Positions 1 to 10,225 are shown, counted from the stretch's first letter. The stretch: DNA of 64,000 bases from Achromobacter marplatensis (GCF_002209535.1 NZ_NJIG01000002.1:186001-250000); one strand, 5' to 3'. Notes: generated by a model from the sequence alone, not told the origin. Made by a program: numbers and translations.

Positions 1-265
1 TCACCTCCTGGATGGCGGGCAGCGGCGGCAGCCGGGCGGTCTGAATATGGCGGGAGCCGTCTCGGGCCACCAGCAAGCGTAGCCGATGCGGGCCAGGGGT
101 GACGAGCCCCATCGCGGCGATCATGATGTCGCCTTCCACCGACCGTCCGCCCCAGACATAGCCCAGCGCCTTGCAGGACGCCTCCAGGCGCTGCAGGTGA
201 CGGGCCAGCAGGGGTACGCGTTGTTCGGCATCGACCAGGATGGTCTCGATCAATTCGGGTTGCAT
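1..265 (-). CDS. pabC: 4-amino-4-deoxychorismate lyase, N-terminal part (cut by window edge)
   Basis: This is the first 88 codons of a gene that runs off the left edge. The ATG at 263-265 is preceded by a purine-rich GGAGAG ribosome site. The fragment reads as the start of a class IV PLP aminotransferase fold: an E-T-I segment near residue 6, then R-V-P-L-L and H-L-x-R-L-x-x-S, as in PabC and branched-chain aminotransferases. It begins 75 bases after pabB on the same strand, which supports PabC, the enzyme that releases pyruvate from aminodeoxychorismate to give 4-aminobenzoate for folate. The PLP lysine lies outside the window, so the call rests on the N-terminus and context. Another class IV aminotransferase is possible. 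Confidence 0.68.
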   Translation of the reverse strand, partial: MQPELIETILVDAEQRVPLLARHLQRLEASCKALGYVWGGRSVEGDIMIAAMGLVTPGPHRLRLLVARDGSRHIQTARLPPLPAIQEV

Positions 266-340
266 GGGACTCTCCTGGGACAAGGCGGGCGGGGCCGCGC
301 TCTATGCTACTCCCGCTGCCGCCATCCTACGGTTATATCG

Positions 341-1477
341 TCAGGCGCGCAAAATCCGGGCCTTCCAATGGCATTCCTGCCATTCCTCCGCGGGGTTCGA
401 GTCGTGCACGATGCCGCCGCCCACGCTGTAGACGCCGTGGCCGGCTGGGTCCAGCACCAGGGTGCGGATCGCCACGTTCAACGAGAAATCGCCATCCGGC
501 GCCAGCCAGCCCACGCTGCCGCAGTACAGCCCGCGCGGCGCGGTTTCCATCTGGCGGATGCGGCGCATGGCGGCCACCTTGGGGGCGCCCGTAATCGAAC
601 CGCAAGGGAACAGGGCGTAAAGCACGTCTTGCAGCGTGGCCTCCGGCGCCAGCGCCGAGACGGTGGACGTCATGGTCCAGACCGTGGGGTAGCGTTCCAG
701 CGAGAACAGCGCGTCGACCTTGACCGAACCCGGCTGGGCCAGCCGGCCCAGGTCGTTGCGCAGCAAGTCCACGATCATCAGGTTCTCGGCGCGGTTCTTT
801 TCGCTGGCCAGCAATTCCTGGCCCAGGCGCGCGTCTTCGACGGGATCGGCGTGGCGCGGCGCGGTGCCTTTCATGGGGCGGGTCGTCAGCCGCGGACCTT
901 CACGCCGCACAAAGAGCTCGGGTGAAAAAGACAGCACCGTGCGGTCGCCGTCCTGGATGAAGGCGCCGTGGGCCACCGGATTGCGGGCGGCGATGCGGCG
1001 GTAGAGCGTGGCCGGATCACCCTGGTACTGCAGATCCAGCGCTTGCGTGAAATTGACCTGATAGAGCTCGCCGTCGCGGATCAGCCCGCGGATGGCGTCG
1101 ATCTGGCGCACATAGTCTGCTTCGGTCATGCGCGGCGCAGGCAGGCTGATGGACGCGGGCGCGCTGCCGGCGTCGGGCGCGTCCCACGGGGCCTCGTCGA
1201 TCTTGCGTTCGAACACCAGCGCGGTCAGGCGGGGGCGTCCGTCGTCGCGCGGGGGCGTCCACGGGCCGGCGGGCGCGGCCAGGGCGGCCTCGGGCAACAG
1301 CCATTCGCCCAATTCGTAATCCAGCAACAGGGCGATCCATCGCCCCTCCCGCCGCGCGGCCTCGATGGCCGCCAGCACGGGGGCGACGTCGGCCGCGGCG
1401 CGCGCTTCGATCCGGGAGCAAAAGCCCTCGAAGCGCAGCGCGCGGCCGGCCAGCCGGTCTTCAAAACGACATTCCAT
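341..1477 (-). CDS. pabB: Aminodeoxychorismate synthase component I
   Basis: A 378-residue protein of the chorismate-binding (anthranilate synthase component I) family. It adds ammonia to chorismate to form 4-amino-4-deoxychorismate for folate synthesis. The C-terminal catalytic domain carries R-P-M-K-G-T near residue 200, whose lysine is the PabB nucleophile (usually written PIKGT), then S-E-K-N-R-A-E-N and I-V-D-L-L-R-N-D-L-G. Further on are C-G-S-I-T-G-A-P-K and the terminal G-G-G-I-V. The N-terminal part is short, as in stand-alone betaproteobacterial PabB. The gene lies between uvrA (5 bases upstream) and pabC (75 bases downstream), all on the minus strand. No glutaminase subunit (PabA) is visible nearby, so it must be encoded elsewhere or shared with TrpG. 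Confidence 0.93.
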   Translation of the reverse strand: MECRFEDRLAGRALRFEGFCSRIEARAAADVAPVLAAIEAARREGRWIALLLDYELGEWLLPEAALAAPAGPWTPPRDDGRPRLTALVFERKIDEAPWDAPDAGSAPASISLPAPRMTEADYVRQIDAIRGLIRDGELYQVNFTQALDLQYQGDPATLYRRIAARNPVAHGAFIQDGDRTVLSFSPELFVRREGPRLTTRPMKGTAPRHADPVEDARLGQELLASEKNRAENLMIVDLLRNDLGRLAQPGSVKVDALFSLERYPTVWTMTSTVSALAPEATLQDVLYALFPCGSITGAPKVAAMRRIRQMETAPRGLYCGSVGWLAPDGDFSLNVAIRTLVLDPAGHGVYSVGGGIVHDSNPAEEWQECHWKARILRA

Positions 1478-1482
1478 GCGTA

Positions 1483-4400
1483 TTACTGCGGTTGATGTGC
1501 CAGGAATTCCGTGAGGACGCGTCCGGTATGGGAGTGGTCGGCCAAGGTCATCACATGTTCCGGCGAGCCTTCGGCAACCAGTTGGCCGCCGCCCGTGCCG
1601 CCTTCGGGGCCCAGGTCCAGCAGCCAGTCGGCTTCGGCGATGACGTCCAGATTATGCTCAATCACAACGACCGTGTTGCCCGCCTCCACCAGGCGGTGCA
1701 GCACATGAATCAGTTTTTCCACGTCAGCCATCGACAAGCCCACCGTCGGTTCATCCAGCACGTACAGCGTGTGCGGAATGCGCGAGGCGCGGCCGGTCTT
1801 GATCAGGCCGTCGGTCAGGCGCGCCTTGGACAGTTCGGTCACCAGCTTGATGCGCTGTGCCTCGCCGCCCGACAGGGTGGGCGAAGGCTGGCCCAAGGTC
1901 AGGTAGCCCAGCCCCACGTCCTGCATCAGCTGCAGCGGGCGGTGGATCTTCGGGTGCGCCGCGAAGTAGCCGATGGCGTCGTCCACTTCCATGGACAGCA
2001 GTTCGCCGGCATTCTTGCCGCGCATCTGCACGCTGAGCGTATCGCTGTTGAAGCGCGCGCCGTTGCAGGCGTCGCACGGCACCTTCACGTCCGGCAGGAA
2101 GTTCATTTCGATGGTGCGCATGCCCTGGCCTTCGCAGACCGGGCAGCGGCCGTCGCCGGTATTGAACGAGAACCGCGCCGCCGTCCAGCCGCGCATGCGG
2201 GCTTCGCGGGTATCGGCAAACTGCTTGCGCACGTCGTCCCAGAAGCCCACATAGGTGGCCGGGCACGAGCGCGGTGTCTTGCCGATAGGCGTCTGGTCCA
2301 CTTCCAGCACGCGGTCGATGGCTTCCCAGCCCTTGATGCTTTCGCAGCCCGCCCAGCCCGGCGACTTGCCTTGCGAGACGGCCTGGCTCAGGTTGTCCAG
2401 CAGCACTTCGCGCGCCAGGGTGGACTTGCCGGAACCGGATACGCCCGTCACGACGCTCAGTCGGCCCACCGGGATCTTGGCGTCCACGCTGCGCAGGTTG
2501 TGCAAGCGCGCGCCGCGGATCTCGATCATCGGCGTGTCGGCCTCGACCGCGCGGCGCCCTTGCAGCGGGTGTTGCAGCGGTGTTTTCAGATAACGCCCGG
2601 TGACGGATTCCGGCGCATCCATCAGGTCCTGCACGGAGCCTTCCGCGACCACGCGGCCGCCGCGGATGCCCGCGCCCGGCCCGATGTCGATCACGTGCGA
2701 GGCGCGGCGGATCGTGTCTTCGTCATGCTCCACCACCACCAGCGTGTTGCCGTTTTCTTCCAGGCGGGCCAGCGCGTTCAGCAGGATGCGGTTGTCGCGC
2801 GGATGCAGGCCGATGGTGGGCTCGTCCAGCACGTAGCAGACGCCCTGCAGGTTGGAGCCCAACTGCGCGGCCAGCCGGATGCGCTGCGCCTCGCCGCCTG
2901 ACAGCGTCGGGGCGGCGCGGTCCAGCGCCAGGTAGTTCAGCCCGACTTCCTGCATGAAGTTCAAGCGTCCGCGGATTTCCGTGAGGATGTCGCGGGCGAT
3001 CTCGCCTTCGCGGCCGCGCGCCACCAGTCCGGTGAAGAACGTGTGCGCATCCGACACGGGCAGCGACGCCAGTTCTGCGATGGTTTTGTCGCGCCAGCGC
3101 ACGGCGCGCGCCACGCGGTTCAGGCGCTGCCCGTCGCATTGCGTGCAGGCCTTGGCCTCGCCTTCATACCAGGCGTTCCAGGCGGTTTCCTCGCCGGTCT
3201 GCTCTTCGTCGAAGCCTTGCAATTGCAGGCCCGTGCCGAAGCAGCCCGTGCACCAGCCGTGCTTGGAGTTGTACGAGAACAGGCGCGGATCGGGTTCGGG
3301 GAAGCTGGTGCCGCAAGACGGGCACGCGCGCTTGACCGAGAAATGCTGCTGCTGCAATTCGCTGTTCAACGCTTCGTGCAGCTTGTTCACCGGCCACACT
3401 ACCGACATCACGCCCTGGCCGTTTTCCAGCGCGCTCTTGACCGCGGCGCGCAGGTCAGCCTCGTTGGCCGGGTCGACCACCACGTCCGCCACGGGCAGTT
3501 CGATGGTGTGTTCCTTATAGCGGTCCAGGCGCGGCCACGGGGCCACGGGGATGAACTCGCCGTCCACGCGCAGATGCGTATGGCCCTTGGAACCGGCCCA
3601 CTTGGCCAGGTCCGTGTAATAGCCCTTGCGGGCGGTGACCAGCGGAGCCAGCAGGCCGATGTGCTCGCCCTTGTGGTCGCGCAGCAGGCGGGCCACGATC
3701 TGGTCCGTGTTCTGCGGTTCGACGGCCACGTTGCAGTCCGGGCAGTACTGCGTGCCCAGCTTCACATAGAGCAGGCGCAGGAAATGGTGGATTTCCGTCA
3801 TCGTGGCCACGGTGGACTTGCGGCCCCCGCGGCTGGTGCGCTGTTCGATGGCGACGGTGGGCGGGATGCCGAAGATGGCGTCCACGTCCGGTTTGCCCGC
3901 CGGTTGCACGATGGCGCGCGCGTAGGCGTTTAGCGACTCCAGGTAGCGGCGCTGGCCTTCGTTGAACAGGATGTCAAAGGCCAGCGTGGACTTGCCCGAG
4001 CCGGACACGCCGGTGATCACGGTGAACTTGTCGTGCGGGATTTCGACGCTGATGTTCTTCAGGTTGTGTTCGCGCGCGTTGCGGATTTCGATCGCCATAT
4101 TGCCCTGGCGGCGCGCGCGCATCACGGATTGCAATGGCGTGCCTTCGCCCGCGCCGTTGGCTTGGCCATACGTCGCGGCGGGTTCGGCGATGCGGGCCGT
4201 CAGGCCGGCCTGCTCCACTTCCTGCGCGTCGGCGTCGCTGGTCACGACCACGTCGGCCGGCAGGATGCTGACTTCGTAGTCGCGCAGCGCGGCGCCGGTG
4301 TGGGACTTGGGGTTGTCCATCAGGTCCTGAGGCGTGCCCACGCCAAGCACCAGGCCGCCGGCGTCGCCGCCTTCAGGGCCCAGGTCGATCAGCCAGTCGG

Positions 4401-7275
4401 CCGCGCGGATCACGTCCAGGTTGTGTTCGATGACCAGCAGGGTGTGGCCCGCAGCCAGCAGCTTGCGGAAGGCGCGCATCAGGCGCGCGACGTCGTCGAA
4501 GTGCAGGCCGGTGGTGGGTTCGTCGAACAGGAACAGGCTGCCCTTCTTGGCGACCTTGGCGGTAGAGATGCCGCTGCGCGCGGCTTCGGCCAGGTGGCCG
4601 GCCAGCTTCAGGCGTTGCGCCTCACCGCCCGACAGCGTCGGCACGGGTTGCCCCAGCCGCACGTATTCCAGGCCCACGTCGGCCAGCGGCGCCAGGCCCG
4701 TCTGCACGTCGCGCAGGCCCTTGAAGAAGTCCAGCGCTTCGCTGACCGTCATGGCCAGAACTTCGTCGATGGAAGCGCTCTTGCCCAGGTGCTCGACACG
4801 CACTTCCAGCACTTCGGGGCGGAAGCGCTTGCCGTCGCAATCGGGGCAGCGCAGGTACACGTCGGACAGGAACTGCATTTCCACGTGCTCGAAGCCGGTG
4901 CCGCCGCAGGTCGGGCAGCGGCCGTCGCCGCCGTTGAAGCTGAACGTGCCGGCCGTGTAGGCGCGTTCGCGCGCCAGCGGGGCCTGGGCGAACAGCTTGC
5001 GGATGGCGTCGAAGGCGCCTACATAGCTGGCGGGATTGGAGCGGGCCGTCTTGCCGATGGGCGTCTGGTCCACCATGACGACGTCGGCGATCTGCTCGGC
5101 GCCCAACAGGCGGTCAAACGCTCCGGGCGCTTCCGACGGCTTGCCCTTTTGCTTGAGCAGCGCGGGATACAGCACGTCCTGCACCAGTGTGGACTTGCCC
5201 GAACCCGACACGCCGGTCACGCAGACCAGCCGGCCCAGCGGCAACTCCACCGAGACATTCTTCAGGTTGTGCGCGTTGACGCCTTCCAGCAGCAGCCGCG
5301 GCGTGTTCTTGGCGACCGGCATCGGACGCGGCGCTTCCACGCGCTGGCGCCCACCCAGGTAATTGCCCGTCAGGGTGTCGGCGGCGCGCAGCTGCTTGGG
5401 CGATCCGTCGAAAACGATGTAGCCGCCGCGTTCGCCGGGGCCCGGGCCGATGTCGATGATGCGGTCCGCGGCGACCATGACCTGCGGATCGTGTTCCACG
5501 ACCACCAGCGTGTTGCCGGCGTTGCGCAGCCGGTGCATGACTTCGACCACGCGGTGCATGTCGCGCGGGTGCAGGCCGATGGACGGTTCGTCCAGCACGA
5601 ACAGCGTGTTCACCAGCGAGGTGCCCAGCGCGGTCGTCAGATTGATTCGCTGGACTTCGCCGCCCGACAGCGTGCGGCTCTGGCGGTCCAGCGTCAGGTA
5701 GCCCAGGCCCACGTCGCACAGGAACTTCAGGCGCGCGCGCACTTCGGTCATGAGCAGGTCGGTGGCCGCGTCCAGCGCGCCCGAAAACGACAGCTCGTCG
5801 AAAAAGCGCCGAACCCGCTCGATGGGCAGCAGCATCACGTCATGGATCGACAGGCCGCCCAGGTGGTTCAGCTGGTCGCGCGTCCAGTTGGCGCCGACCG
5901 GCATGAAGCGCTGGTAGCGGCCGTCTTCCGGCGGCAGCACCGTGTCGGCTTCTTCCTTGGTGCCCAGGCGCCACAGCAGCGCGTCGGGTTTGAGGCGAGC
6001 GCCGTTGCAGGTGGGGCAGGGCGTGTAGCTGCGGTACTTCGACAGCAGCACGCGCACGTGCATCTTGTAGGCCTTGGTTTCGAGCCAGTCGAAAAAGCGC
6101 TGCACGCCGTACCACTGGTGCTTCCAGGCGTCGTTGCCGTCCTTCCAGTCGGGGGTGCCGTAGAGCACCCAGCGCTTGTGCTCTTCGCTCATCGCCTTCC
6201 AGGGCACACCCAGCGGCACGCCCGCGCGCGGCGCGTACTTCTGCAGTTCGTCCTGGCATTCCTTATAGGACGGCGTGGTCCACGGCTTGATCGCGCCTTC
6301 CAGCAGGGTCTTGTTCTCGTCCGGGATGACCAGGCCGAAATCGATGCCGATCACGCGGCCGAAGCCGCGGCAGGATTCGCAGGCGCCCAGCGGCGAATTG
6401 AACGAGAAGCTGCTGGGCAGCGGGTCGGTGTATTCGATGTTGCAGTCGGCGCAATGCAGGCGGTCGCTGTATTTCCAGATTTCCGCGTCGCCGCCTTCGG
6501 CGTCCATCACGTAGACGGCCAGGTGCCCGGCGCCCATGCGCAGCGCGGTGTCCAGCGCTTCCATCACGCGTTCACGTTCGGTGCCCGCAAAACGGAACCG
6601 GTCCTGGATGACGTGCAGGATGCGGCGTTCTTCGCCGGCGTCCTTCGCGGCCTTGCCCTTCTTGGCGCCTTTGGCGGCTTTACCGCCCTTGGCCGCGGCG
6701 GTGGCGCGCGGCACGGCGGTTTCCTCGGCGTGCACGCGGGTGTAGCCCTGCTGCTCAAGAAAGCCGCGCACTTCGTCTTCGGTGAAGTTGGCGGGCACGG
6801 CGATGGGGAAGGTCACTACCAGACGCGGATCCCCCGCCACGGCGGCGCGTTCGGCCAGCGAATGGTAGATGGAGTCCGGCGTGTCGCGGCGCACCACCTT
6901 GCCGCAGCCGCGGCAGTACAGCCGCGCGCCGCGCGCGAACAGCAGCTTCAGGTGATCATTCAGTTCGGTCATCGTGCCGACCGTGCTGCGCGAACTGCGC
7001 ACCGGGTTGGTCTGGTCGATCGCGATGGCGGGCAGGATGCCTTCGATGCGGTCCACCTGCGGCTTGTCCATGCGGTCCAGGAACTGGCGCGCATAGGGCG
7101 AGAAGGTTTCCACGTAGCGCCGCTGCCCCTCGGCGTACAGCGTGTCGAAGGCCAGCGAACTCTTGCCGGACCCGGATACGCCCGTCACAACGACCAATTC
7201 GCCGGTGGCGATAGTCAGGTCCAGGTTCTTGAGATTGTTCTGGCGTGCGCCAACGATGCGGATTTGGGAGCTCAT
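1483..7275 (-). CDS. uvrA: Double-length (tandem) UvrA excinuclease ABC subunit A
   Basis: This 1930-residue protein is two UvrA-like halves in one uninterrupted frame; ordinary UvrA is about 940-970 residues. Four Walker A motifs G-V-S-G-S-G-K-S lie near residues 32, 686, 1090 and 1608, each with its own L-S-G-G-E signature. Each half keeps paired CxxC zinc sites. The second half begins near residue 1060 (M-A-I-E-I-R) after a linker. The first half has a Lys/Ala/Gly-rich insert near residues 195-215. UvrA finds bulky DNA lesions and loads UvrB. The start at 7275 (M-S-S-Q-I-R-I) is chosen over an upstream ATG at 7374 because it begins directly at the conserved UvrA N-terminus. Double UvrAs are known in Bordetella and Burkholderia relatives, usually beside a normal UvrA. 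Whether this one supports repair alone is unknown. Confidence 0.93.
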   Translation of the reverse strand: MSSQIRIVGARQNNLKNLDLTIATGELVVVTGVSGSGKSSLAFDTLYAEGQRRYVETFSPYARQFLDRMDKPQVDRIEGILPAIAIDQTNPVRSSRSTVGTMTELNDHLKLLFARGARLYCRGCGKVVRRDTPDSIYHSLAERAAVAGDPRLVVTFPIAVPANFTEDEVRGFLEQQGYTRVHAEETAVPRATAAAKGGKAAKGAKKGKAAKDAGEERRILHVIQDRFRFAGTERERVMEALDTALRMGAGHLAVYVMDAEGGDAEIWKYSDRLHCADCNIEYTDPLPSSFSFNSPLGACESCRGFGRVIGIDFGLVIPDENKTLLEGAIKPWTTPSYKECQDELQKYAPRAGVPLGVPWKAMSEEHKRWVLYGTPDWKDGNDAWKHQWYGVQRFFDWLETKAYKMHVRVLLSKYRSYTPCPTCNGARLKPDALLWRLGTKEEADTVLPPEDGRYQRFMPVGANWTRDQLNHLGGLSIHDVMLLPIERVRRFFDELSFSGALDAATDLLMTEVRARLKFLCDVGLGYLTLDRQSRTLSGGEVQRINLTTALGTSLVNTLFVLDEPSIGLHPRDMHRVVEVMHRLRNAGNTLVVVEHDPQVMVAADRIIDIGPGPGERGGYIVFDGSPKQLRAADTLTGNYLGGRQRVEAPRPMPVAKNTPRLLLEGVNAHNLKNVSVELPLGRLVCVTGVSGSGKSTLVQDVLYPALLKQKGKPSEAPGAFDRLLGAEQIADVVMVDQTPIGKTARSNPASYVGAFDAIRKLFAQAPLARERAYTAGTFSFNGGDGRCPTCGGTGFEHVEMQFLSDVYLRCPDCDGKRFRPEVLEVRVEHLGKSASIDEVLAMTVSEALDFFKGLRDVQTGLAPLADVGLEYVRLGQPVPTLSGGEAQRLKLAGHLAEAARSGISTAKVAKKGSLFLFDEPTTGLHFDDVARLMRAFRKLLAAGHTLLVIEHNLDVIRAADWLIDLGPEGGDAGGLVLGVGTPQDLMDNPKSHTGAALRDYEVSILPADVVVTSDADAQEVEQAGLTARIAEPAATYGQANGAGEGTPLQSVMRARRQGNMAIEIRNAREHNLKNISVEIPHDKFTVITGVSGSGKSTLAFDILFNEGQRRYLESLNAYARAIVQPAGKPDVDAIFGIPPTVAIEQRTSRGGRKSTVATMTEIHHFLRLLYVKLGTQYCPDCNVAVEPQNTDQIVARLLRDHKGEHIGLLAPLVTARKGYYTDLAKWAGSKGHTHLRVDGEFIPVAPWPRLDRYKEHTIELPVADVVVDPANEADLRAAVKSALENGQGVMSVVWPVNKLHEALNSELQQQHFSVKRACPSCGTSFPEPDPRLFSYNSKHGWCTGCFGTGLQLQGFDEEQTGEETAWNAWYEGEAKACTQCDGQRLNRVARAVRWRDKTIAELASLPVSDAHTFFTGLVARGREGEIARDILTEIRGRLNFMQEVGLNYLALDRAAPTLSGGEAQRIRLAAQLGSNLQGVCYVLDEPTIGLHPRDNRILLNALARLEENGNTLVVVEHDEDTIRRASHVIDIGPGAGIRGGRVVAEGSVQDLMDAPESVTGRYLKTPLQHPLQGRRAVEADTPMIEIRGARLHNLRSVDAKIPVGRLSVVTGVSGSGKSTLAREVLLDNLSQAVSQGKSPGWAGCESIKGWEAIDRVLEVDQTPIGKTPRSCPATYVGFWDDVRKQFADTREARMRGWTAARFSFNTGDGRCPVCEGQGMRTIEMNFLPDVKVPCDACNGARFNSDTLSVQMRGKNAGELLSMEVDDAIGYFAAHPKIHRPLQLMQDVGLGYLTLGQPSPTLSGGEAQRIKLVTELSKARLTDGLIKTGRASRIPHTLYVLDEPTVGLSMADVEKLIHVLHRLVEAGNTVVVIEHNLDVIAEADWLLDLGPEGGTGGGQLVAEGSPEHVMTLADHSHTGRVLTEFLAHQPQ

Positions 7276-7376
7276 GGACGGTATCGTAGCCTGAGGAAGC
7301 CGCCTGCCCGAGCGATAACCCTTCGCTGGTTTCGAGCGCGGCGATATGGAATAATTGCCTATATTGTGAGTCACTG

Positions 7377-7409
7377 GTCCATAATATGGACATGTATAGG
7401 CTAACTAGC
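7377..7409. promoter_or_regulatory. Dyad-symmetric candidate operator between uvrA and the IclR gene
   Basis: The AT-rich spacer between two divergent genes holds a 7-base inverted repeat with a one-base centre, GTCCATA-A-TATGGAC, at 7377-7391. A second small dyad, GCTA-AC-TAGC, lies at 7400-7409. Both stand out against the GC-rich surroundings and lie roughly 100-140 bases upstream of the IclR start. IclR-family proteins usually bind such palindromes and regulate their own operon, so autoregulation is likely but inferred. Confidence 0.4.
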
Positions 7410-7514
7410 TGTACAAATAAACAGTATCGCAGATTCGTCTGACATTCGCGCTGTTTGCCTTGCGAATTCTGTGTGTTCATAGTTAAGGCTGGTTGCCACT
7501 ATTTGGGGACGTTC

Positions 7515-8300
7515 TTGTCGGAAACCAAGGTCGCGGGCGCTGCGGCGTTTGCCAAGTTCATGACCGTGCTGCAGGCGGTGGCCGACGCGCCCCAGCCGCC
7601 GACGGCCGCCTCGCTTGCGCGCAGTTGCGGCTACCCGCGCCCCACCGTCTATCGCATCGTGGCCGCGCTGGCCGAGCAGGGCATGGTGGCCGAAACCGGC
7701 GGCGTCTACCGCCTGGGAACGCGCCTGATGTCCCTGGCCAGCCGTGCCTGGTCGCAGTTCGACTTGCGCGCCGCGCTGGCGCCCGACCTGCAGGCCCTGC
7801 GCGACGCCACCGGCGAAACCGTGCACCTGGCGGTGCCTGCCGGCCAGGAGATGATCTATATAGACAAGCTGGAAAGCCCGGGCCCGGTGCGCATGGTGTC
7901 GCGCGTGGGGTCGTCGGTGGCGCTGCATTCCAGCGCGGTCGGCAAGGCCTATCTGGCCGCCCTGGACGACGCCGCCCGCGAGCGCCTGCTGCGTGACCTG
8001 CCGCTGCCAGCGCGCATGCCGGGCACAGTGACCAGCCTGCCAGCCCTGCGGGCAGTCCTGGACGGGGACCGCGCCCGCGGCTACGCCATGGACAACGAGG
8101 AAAATGAAGCTGGCATCGTTTGCTACGGCGTGGCGCTGTGCGATGCGGCCGGCCGGCCCGTGGCGGGCGTCAGCGTCAGCACCTTGCTGTTCCGGCGACG
8201 CGATGACCCGCAAGCCGCCTATATCGATCCCTTGCTGCGGCTGCGCGATGCCGCCGCGGCCAAACTCGCCGTCCTGCCGGCATCGTCCGGCGGCGTCTGA
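7515..8300 (+). CDS. IclR-family transcriptional regulator of the KDPG operon
   Basis: An N-terminal winged helix-turn-helix (P-T-A-A-S-L-A-R then P-R-P-T-V-Y-R-I-V) is followed by the IclR effector domain, with E-T-V-H-L-A-V, I-Y-I-D-K-L-E, S-S-A-V-G-K-A-Y-L-A and G-Y-A-M-D-N-E-E-N. It lies 22 bases upstream of the aldolase gene, so it most likely controls sugar-acid catabolism in response to a ketodeoxygluconate-type metabolite. The start is uncertain. The TTG at 7515 has GGGGA a few bases upstream and gives 261 residues; an in-frame ATG at 7455 would add 20 residues with no clear ribosome site; an ATG at 7560 would cut into the DNA-binding domain. Family assignment is firm; the effector is inferred. 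Confidence 0.85.
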   Translation: MSETKVAGAAAFAKFMTVLQAVADAPQPPTAASLARSCGYPRPTVYRIVAALAEQGMVAETGGVYRLGTRLMSLASRAWSQFDLRAALAPDLQALRDATGETVHLAVPAGQEMIYIDKLESPGPVRMVSRVGSSVALHSSAVGKAYLAALDDAARERLLRDLPLPARMPGTVTSLPALRAVLDGDRARGYAMDNEENEAGIVCYGVALCDAAGRPVAGVSVSTLLFRRRDDPQAAYIDPLLRLRDAAAAKLAVLPASSGGV

Positions 8301-8322
8301 CCGCCCGCCCCTGAGGAATTCC

Positions 8323-8970
8323 ATGACCGCATCCGCTCCCATTGCCTCCAAGCTATCCGCCCTGTTGGCCGCCCGGGTCGTGCCCGTGCTGCGCTACACG
8401 GACGCGGCCACCGCCGCCTATGCCGCCGAAGTCGCCGTGGCGGCAGGCTGCACCACGCTGGAGCTGACCTGGACGATTCCCGGCGTGACCGACCTGGTGC
8501 GTGCGCTGCGCGACAAGCACGGCGCCAGCCTGCTGCTGGGCGTGGGCACGGTGCTGGACGAAACCCAGGCCCGCGAGGCGCTGGTGGCTGGCGCCGACTT
8601 CCTGGTATCGCCCGCTTTGGCGATCGAGATCGTGGACATGGCGCACGCGGCCGATGCCCTGTGCCTGCTGGGTGCGTTCACGCCTACCGAAGTGCTGGCC
8701 GCCCGCCGCGCCGGCGTGGATGTGGTGAAGGTGTTCCCGGCGGACACGGGCGGCCCCAAGCACCTGGCCGCGCTGAAGTCCGTGTACCCGGACACGATCT
8801 TCTGCCCCACGGGCGGCATCACCCAGGACAACATGGGCACGTACTTTGCGGCCGGCGCCGGGCTGGTGGGCATCGGCAGCAACCTGTACGACAAGGCCGC
8901 GTTCGCCGCGCGCGACACGGCGGCGCTGGTTGCCCAGATCACTCGAACCCGCGAGGCCGCCCATGGCTGA
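8323..8970 (+). CDS. eda: 2-dehydro-3-deoxy-phosphogluconate (KDPG) aldolase
   Basis: A 215-residue class I aldolase of the KDPG/KHG family that cleaves 2-keto-3-deoxy-6-phosphogluconate to pyruvate and glyceraldehyde 3-phosphate. Visible family features are V-V-P-V-L-R near the N-terminus, L-E-L-T-W-T with the catalytic glutamate, G-V-G-T-V-L, G-A-D-F-L-V-S-P, the Schiff-base lysine in V-V-K-V-F-P, and C-P-T-G-G-I. The ATG at 8323 has a GAGG site just upstream. Its stop overlaps the kinase start by eight bases, so the two are translationally coupled. Phosphogalactonate aldolase has the same fold, but the PfkB kinase partner favours the gluconate branch. Confidence 0.9.
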   Translation: MTASAPIASKLSALLAARVVPVLRYTDAATAAYAAEVAVAAGCTTLELTWTIPGVTDLVRALRDKHGASLLLGVGTVLDETQAREALVAGADFLVSPALAIEIVDMAHAADALCLLGAFTPTEVLAARRAGVDVVKVFPADTGGPKHLAALKSVYPDTIFCPTGGITQDNMGTYFAAGAGLVGIGSNLYDKAAFAARDTAALVAQITRTREAAHG

Positions 8971-9895
8971 TTTCGACATCGTCGCGCTGGGCGAGCCGCT
9001 GGTCGAACTGAACCAGACGCACAAGGGTCAGCTGCAGTATTTGCAGGGCTTTGGCGGCGACACGTCCAACGCGGTCATCGCGGCTGCCCGCCAGGGCGCG
9101 CGCTGCGCTTACCTGACCCGCGTGGGCAATGATGCGTTCGGGGCGCAGTTCCTGGACTTATGGCAGTCCGAAGGCGTGGACACGACGGGCGTGCAGACGG
9201 ACGACGACGCCCACACCGGGCTGTATTTCGTGCAGCACGGTCCCGACGGCCACGCGTTCAGCTATCTGCGCCGCGGCTCGGCCGCCAGCCTGATGAACCC
9301 GGCCTTGCTGCAAAGCGGCCTGATCGAACGCAGCCGTTTCCTGCACGTGTCGGGCATCAGCATGGCGATCAGCACCAGCGCCTGCGACACCGTGTTCGCC
9401 GCCATCGCCCGCGCGCATGCCGCGGGCGCGCAGGTCAGCCTGGATTCGAACCTGCGCCTGCGGCTGTGGCCGGTGGACCGCGCCCGCGCCGTCCTGCGCG
9501 AAGCCATGCGCGAGGCCGACGTGTTCCTGCCCAGCATGGACGACATGCAGCACCTGACCGGCAATGACGACCCCGAACGCACGCTGGACTGGATTCGCGA
9601 CGGCGGTGCGGCGGGCGTCGTGGTGCTGAAACTGGGCAAGGACGGCTCCATCATCGACGACGGGCGCACCCGGACGCCGGTTGCAGCCTTGCGGGTGGAC
9701 GCCGTGGATGCCACGGGGGCGGGCGATTGCTTCGCGGGCAGCCTGCTGGCGCGCCGCTGCCAGGGCGATTCCTGGGAAGACGCCGTGCGCTACGCCAACG
9801 CGGCGGCGGCGCTGTCCACGTTGGGGTATGGCGCGGTCGATCCGCTGCCGCGCGCGGAACAGGTGCTGGAACGGCTGAAATTGCTGGCGGGCTAG
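8963..9895 (+). CDS. kdgK: PfkB-family sugar kinase, likely 2-dehydro-3-deoxygluconokinase
   Basis: A 310-residue ribokinase-like protein. It has the N-terminal G-E-x-L-V-E-L with a G-G-D-T-S-N-A-V-I-A-A substrate segment, and the C-terminal PfkB signature D-A-T-G-A-G-D-C-F-A-G carrying the catalytic aspartate. Coupling to the upstream aldolase suggests it phosphorylates 2-keto-3-deoxygluconate to KDPG, the aldolase substrate. No dehydratase or uptake gene for the sugar acid lies beside it, so the source (hexuronates, pectin products or gluconate) cannot be read from this window. The start at 8963 begins M-A-D-F-D-I-V-A-L-G-E. Fructokinase-like activity is the main alternative. Confidence 0.85.
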   Translation: MADFDIVALGEPLVELNQTHKGQLQYLQGFGGDTSNAVIAAARQGARCAYLTRVGNDAFGAQFLDLWQSEGVDTTGVQTDDDAHTGLYFVQHGPDGHAFSYLRRGSAASLMNPALLQSGLIERSRFLHVSGISMAISTSACDTVFAAIARAHAAGAQVSLDSNLRLRLWPVDRARAVLREAMREADVFLPSMDDMQHLTGNDDPERTLDWIRDGGAAGVVVLKLGKDGSIIDDGRTRTPVAALRVDAVDATGAGDCFAGSLLARRCQGDSWEDAVRYANAAAALSTLGYGAVDPLPRAEQVLERLKLLAG

Positions 9896-9968
9896 GCGGC
9901 GTCAGGACGGGGCAGGGTTCTTGGGGACGGATAGCATTCCTGCCCTATACCCAATCTTTCCGCCCCAA

Positions 9969-9999
9969 TTGGCGTAGGCCAAGGATTTCAGGCTAAAAT
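9969..9999 (+). promoter_or_regulatory. Candidate sigma-70 promoter of the 42-residue gene
   Basis: TTGGCG at 9969-9974 and TAAAAT at 9994-9999 form a -35/-10 pair with a 19-base spacer, a little long. The resulting leader would be about 75 bases, ending in the AGGAG site before the ATG at 10081. The local AT-rich patch (9990-10035) fits a promoter. No second candidate was better. Confidence 0.45.
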
Positions 10000-10080
10000 G
10001 CCAAGTTATCCGAATTTTTTCCGCCAGCCCTATTTCCGGTTGTGCGGGCCACTTTCCGCAAATTCAACAGGAGAATCAAC

Positions 10081-10209
10081 ATGGCTGAACGCAAACGCGT
10101 GCGTCGTAACACCCTGGAACGCCGTTGCCTGGGCAAGGCTTTCAAGCGCTTGTTCGTCAAGTCGCCCAAGGGTGTTTTCAAGATGCTGGAAAAGATCAAG
10201 CGCGTCTAA
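10081..10209 (+). CDS. Small highly basic protein of 42 residues, function unknown
   Basis: A short frame, M-A-E-R-K-R-V-R-R-N onward to K-I-K-R-V, of 42 residues with 16 Lys/Arg. A clear AGGAG site lies 9 bases upstream and a strong factor-independent terminator starts 17 bases after the stop, so it looks like a deliberate monocistronic gene. No signal peptide, cysteine pair or membrane segment is seen. The charge suggests binding to RNA, ribosome or DNA, but this is only a guess. I do not recognise a named family; similar tiny basic proteins are annotated as hypothetical in Bordetella relatives. Confidence 0.72.
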   Translation: MAERKRVRRNTLERRCLGKAFKRLFVKSPKGVFKMLEKIKRV

Positions 10210-10225
10210 TCAACGCCCTGATCTG

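Noticed and set aside
1483-7275. Two uvrA genes joined by a frameshift or assembly error
   Set aside because: The two halves differ in sequence and inserts, the linker is in frame and of normal composition, and double UvrAs are known in relatives.
4033-7404. An 1123-codon open frame on the plus strand opposite uvrA
   Set aside because: It is the complementary shadow of a GC-rich conserved gene. Its translation is Ala/Arg/His/Gln/Val-rich without domains, and uvrA explains the same bases.
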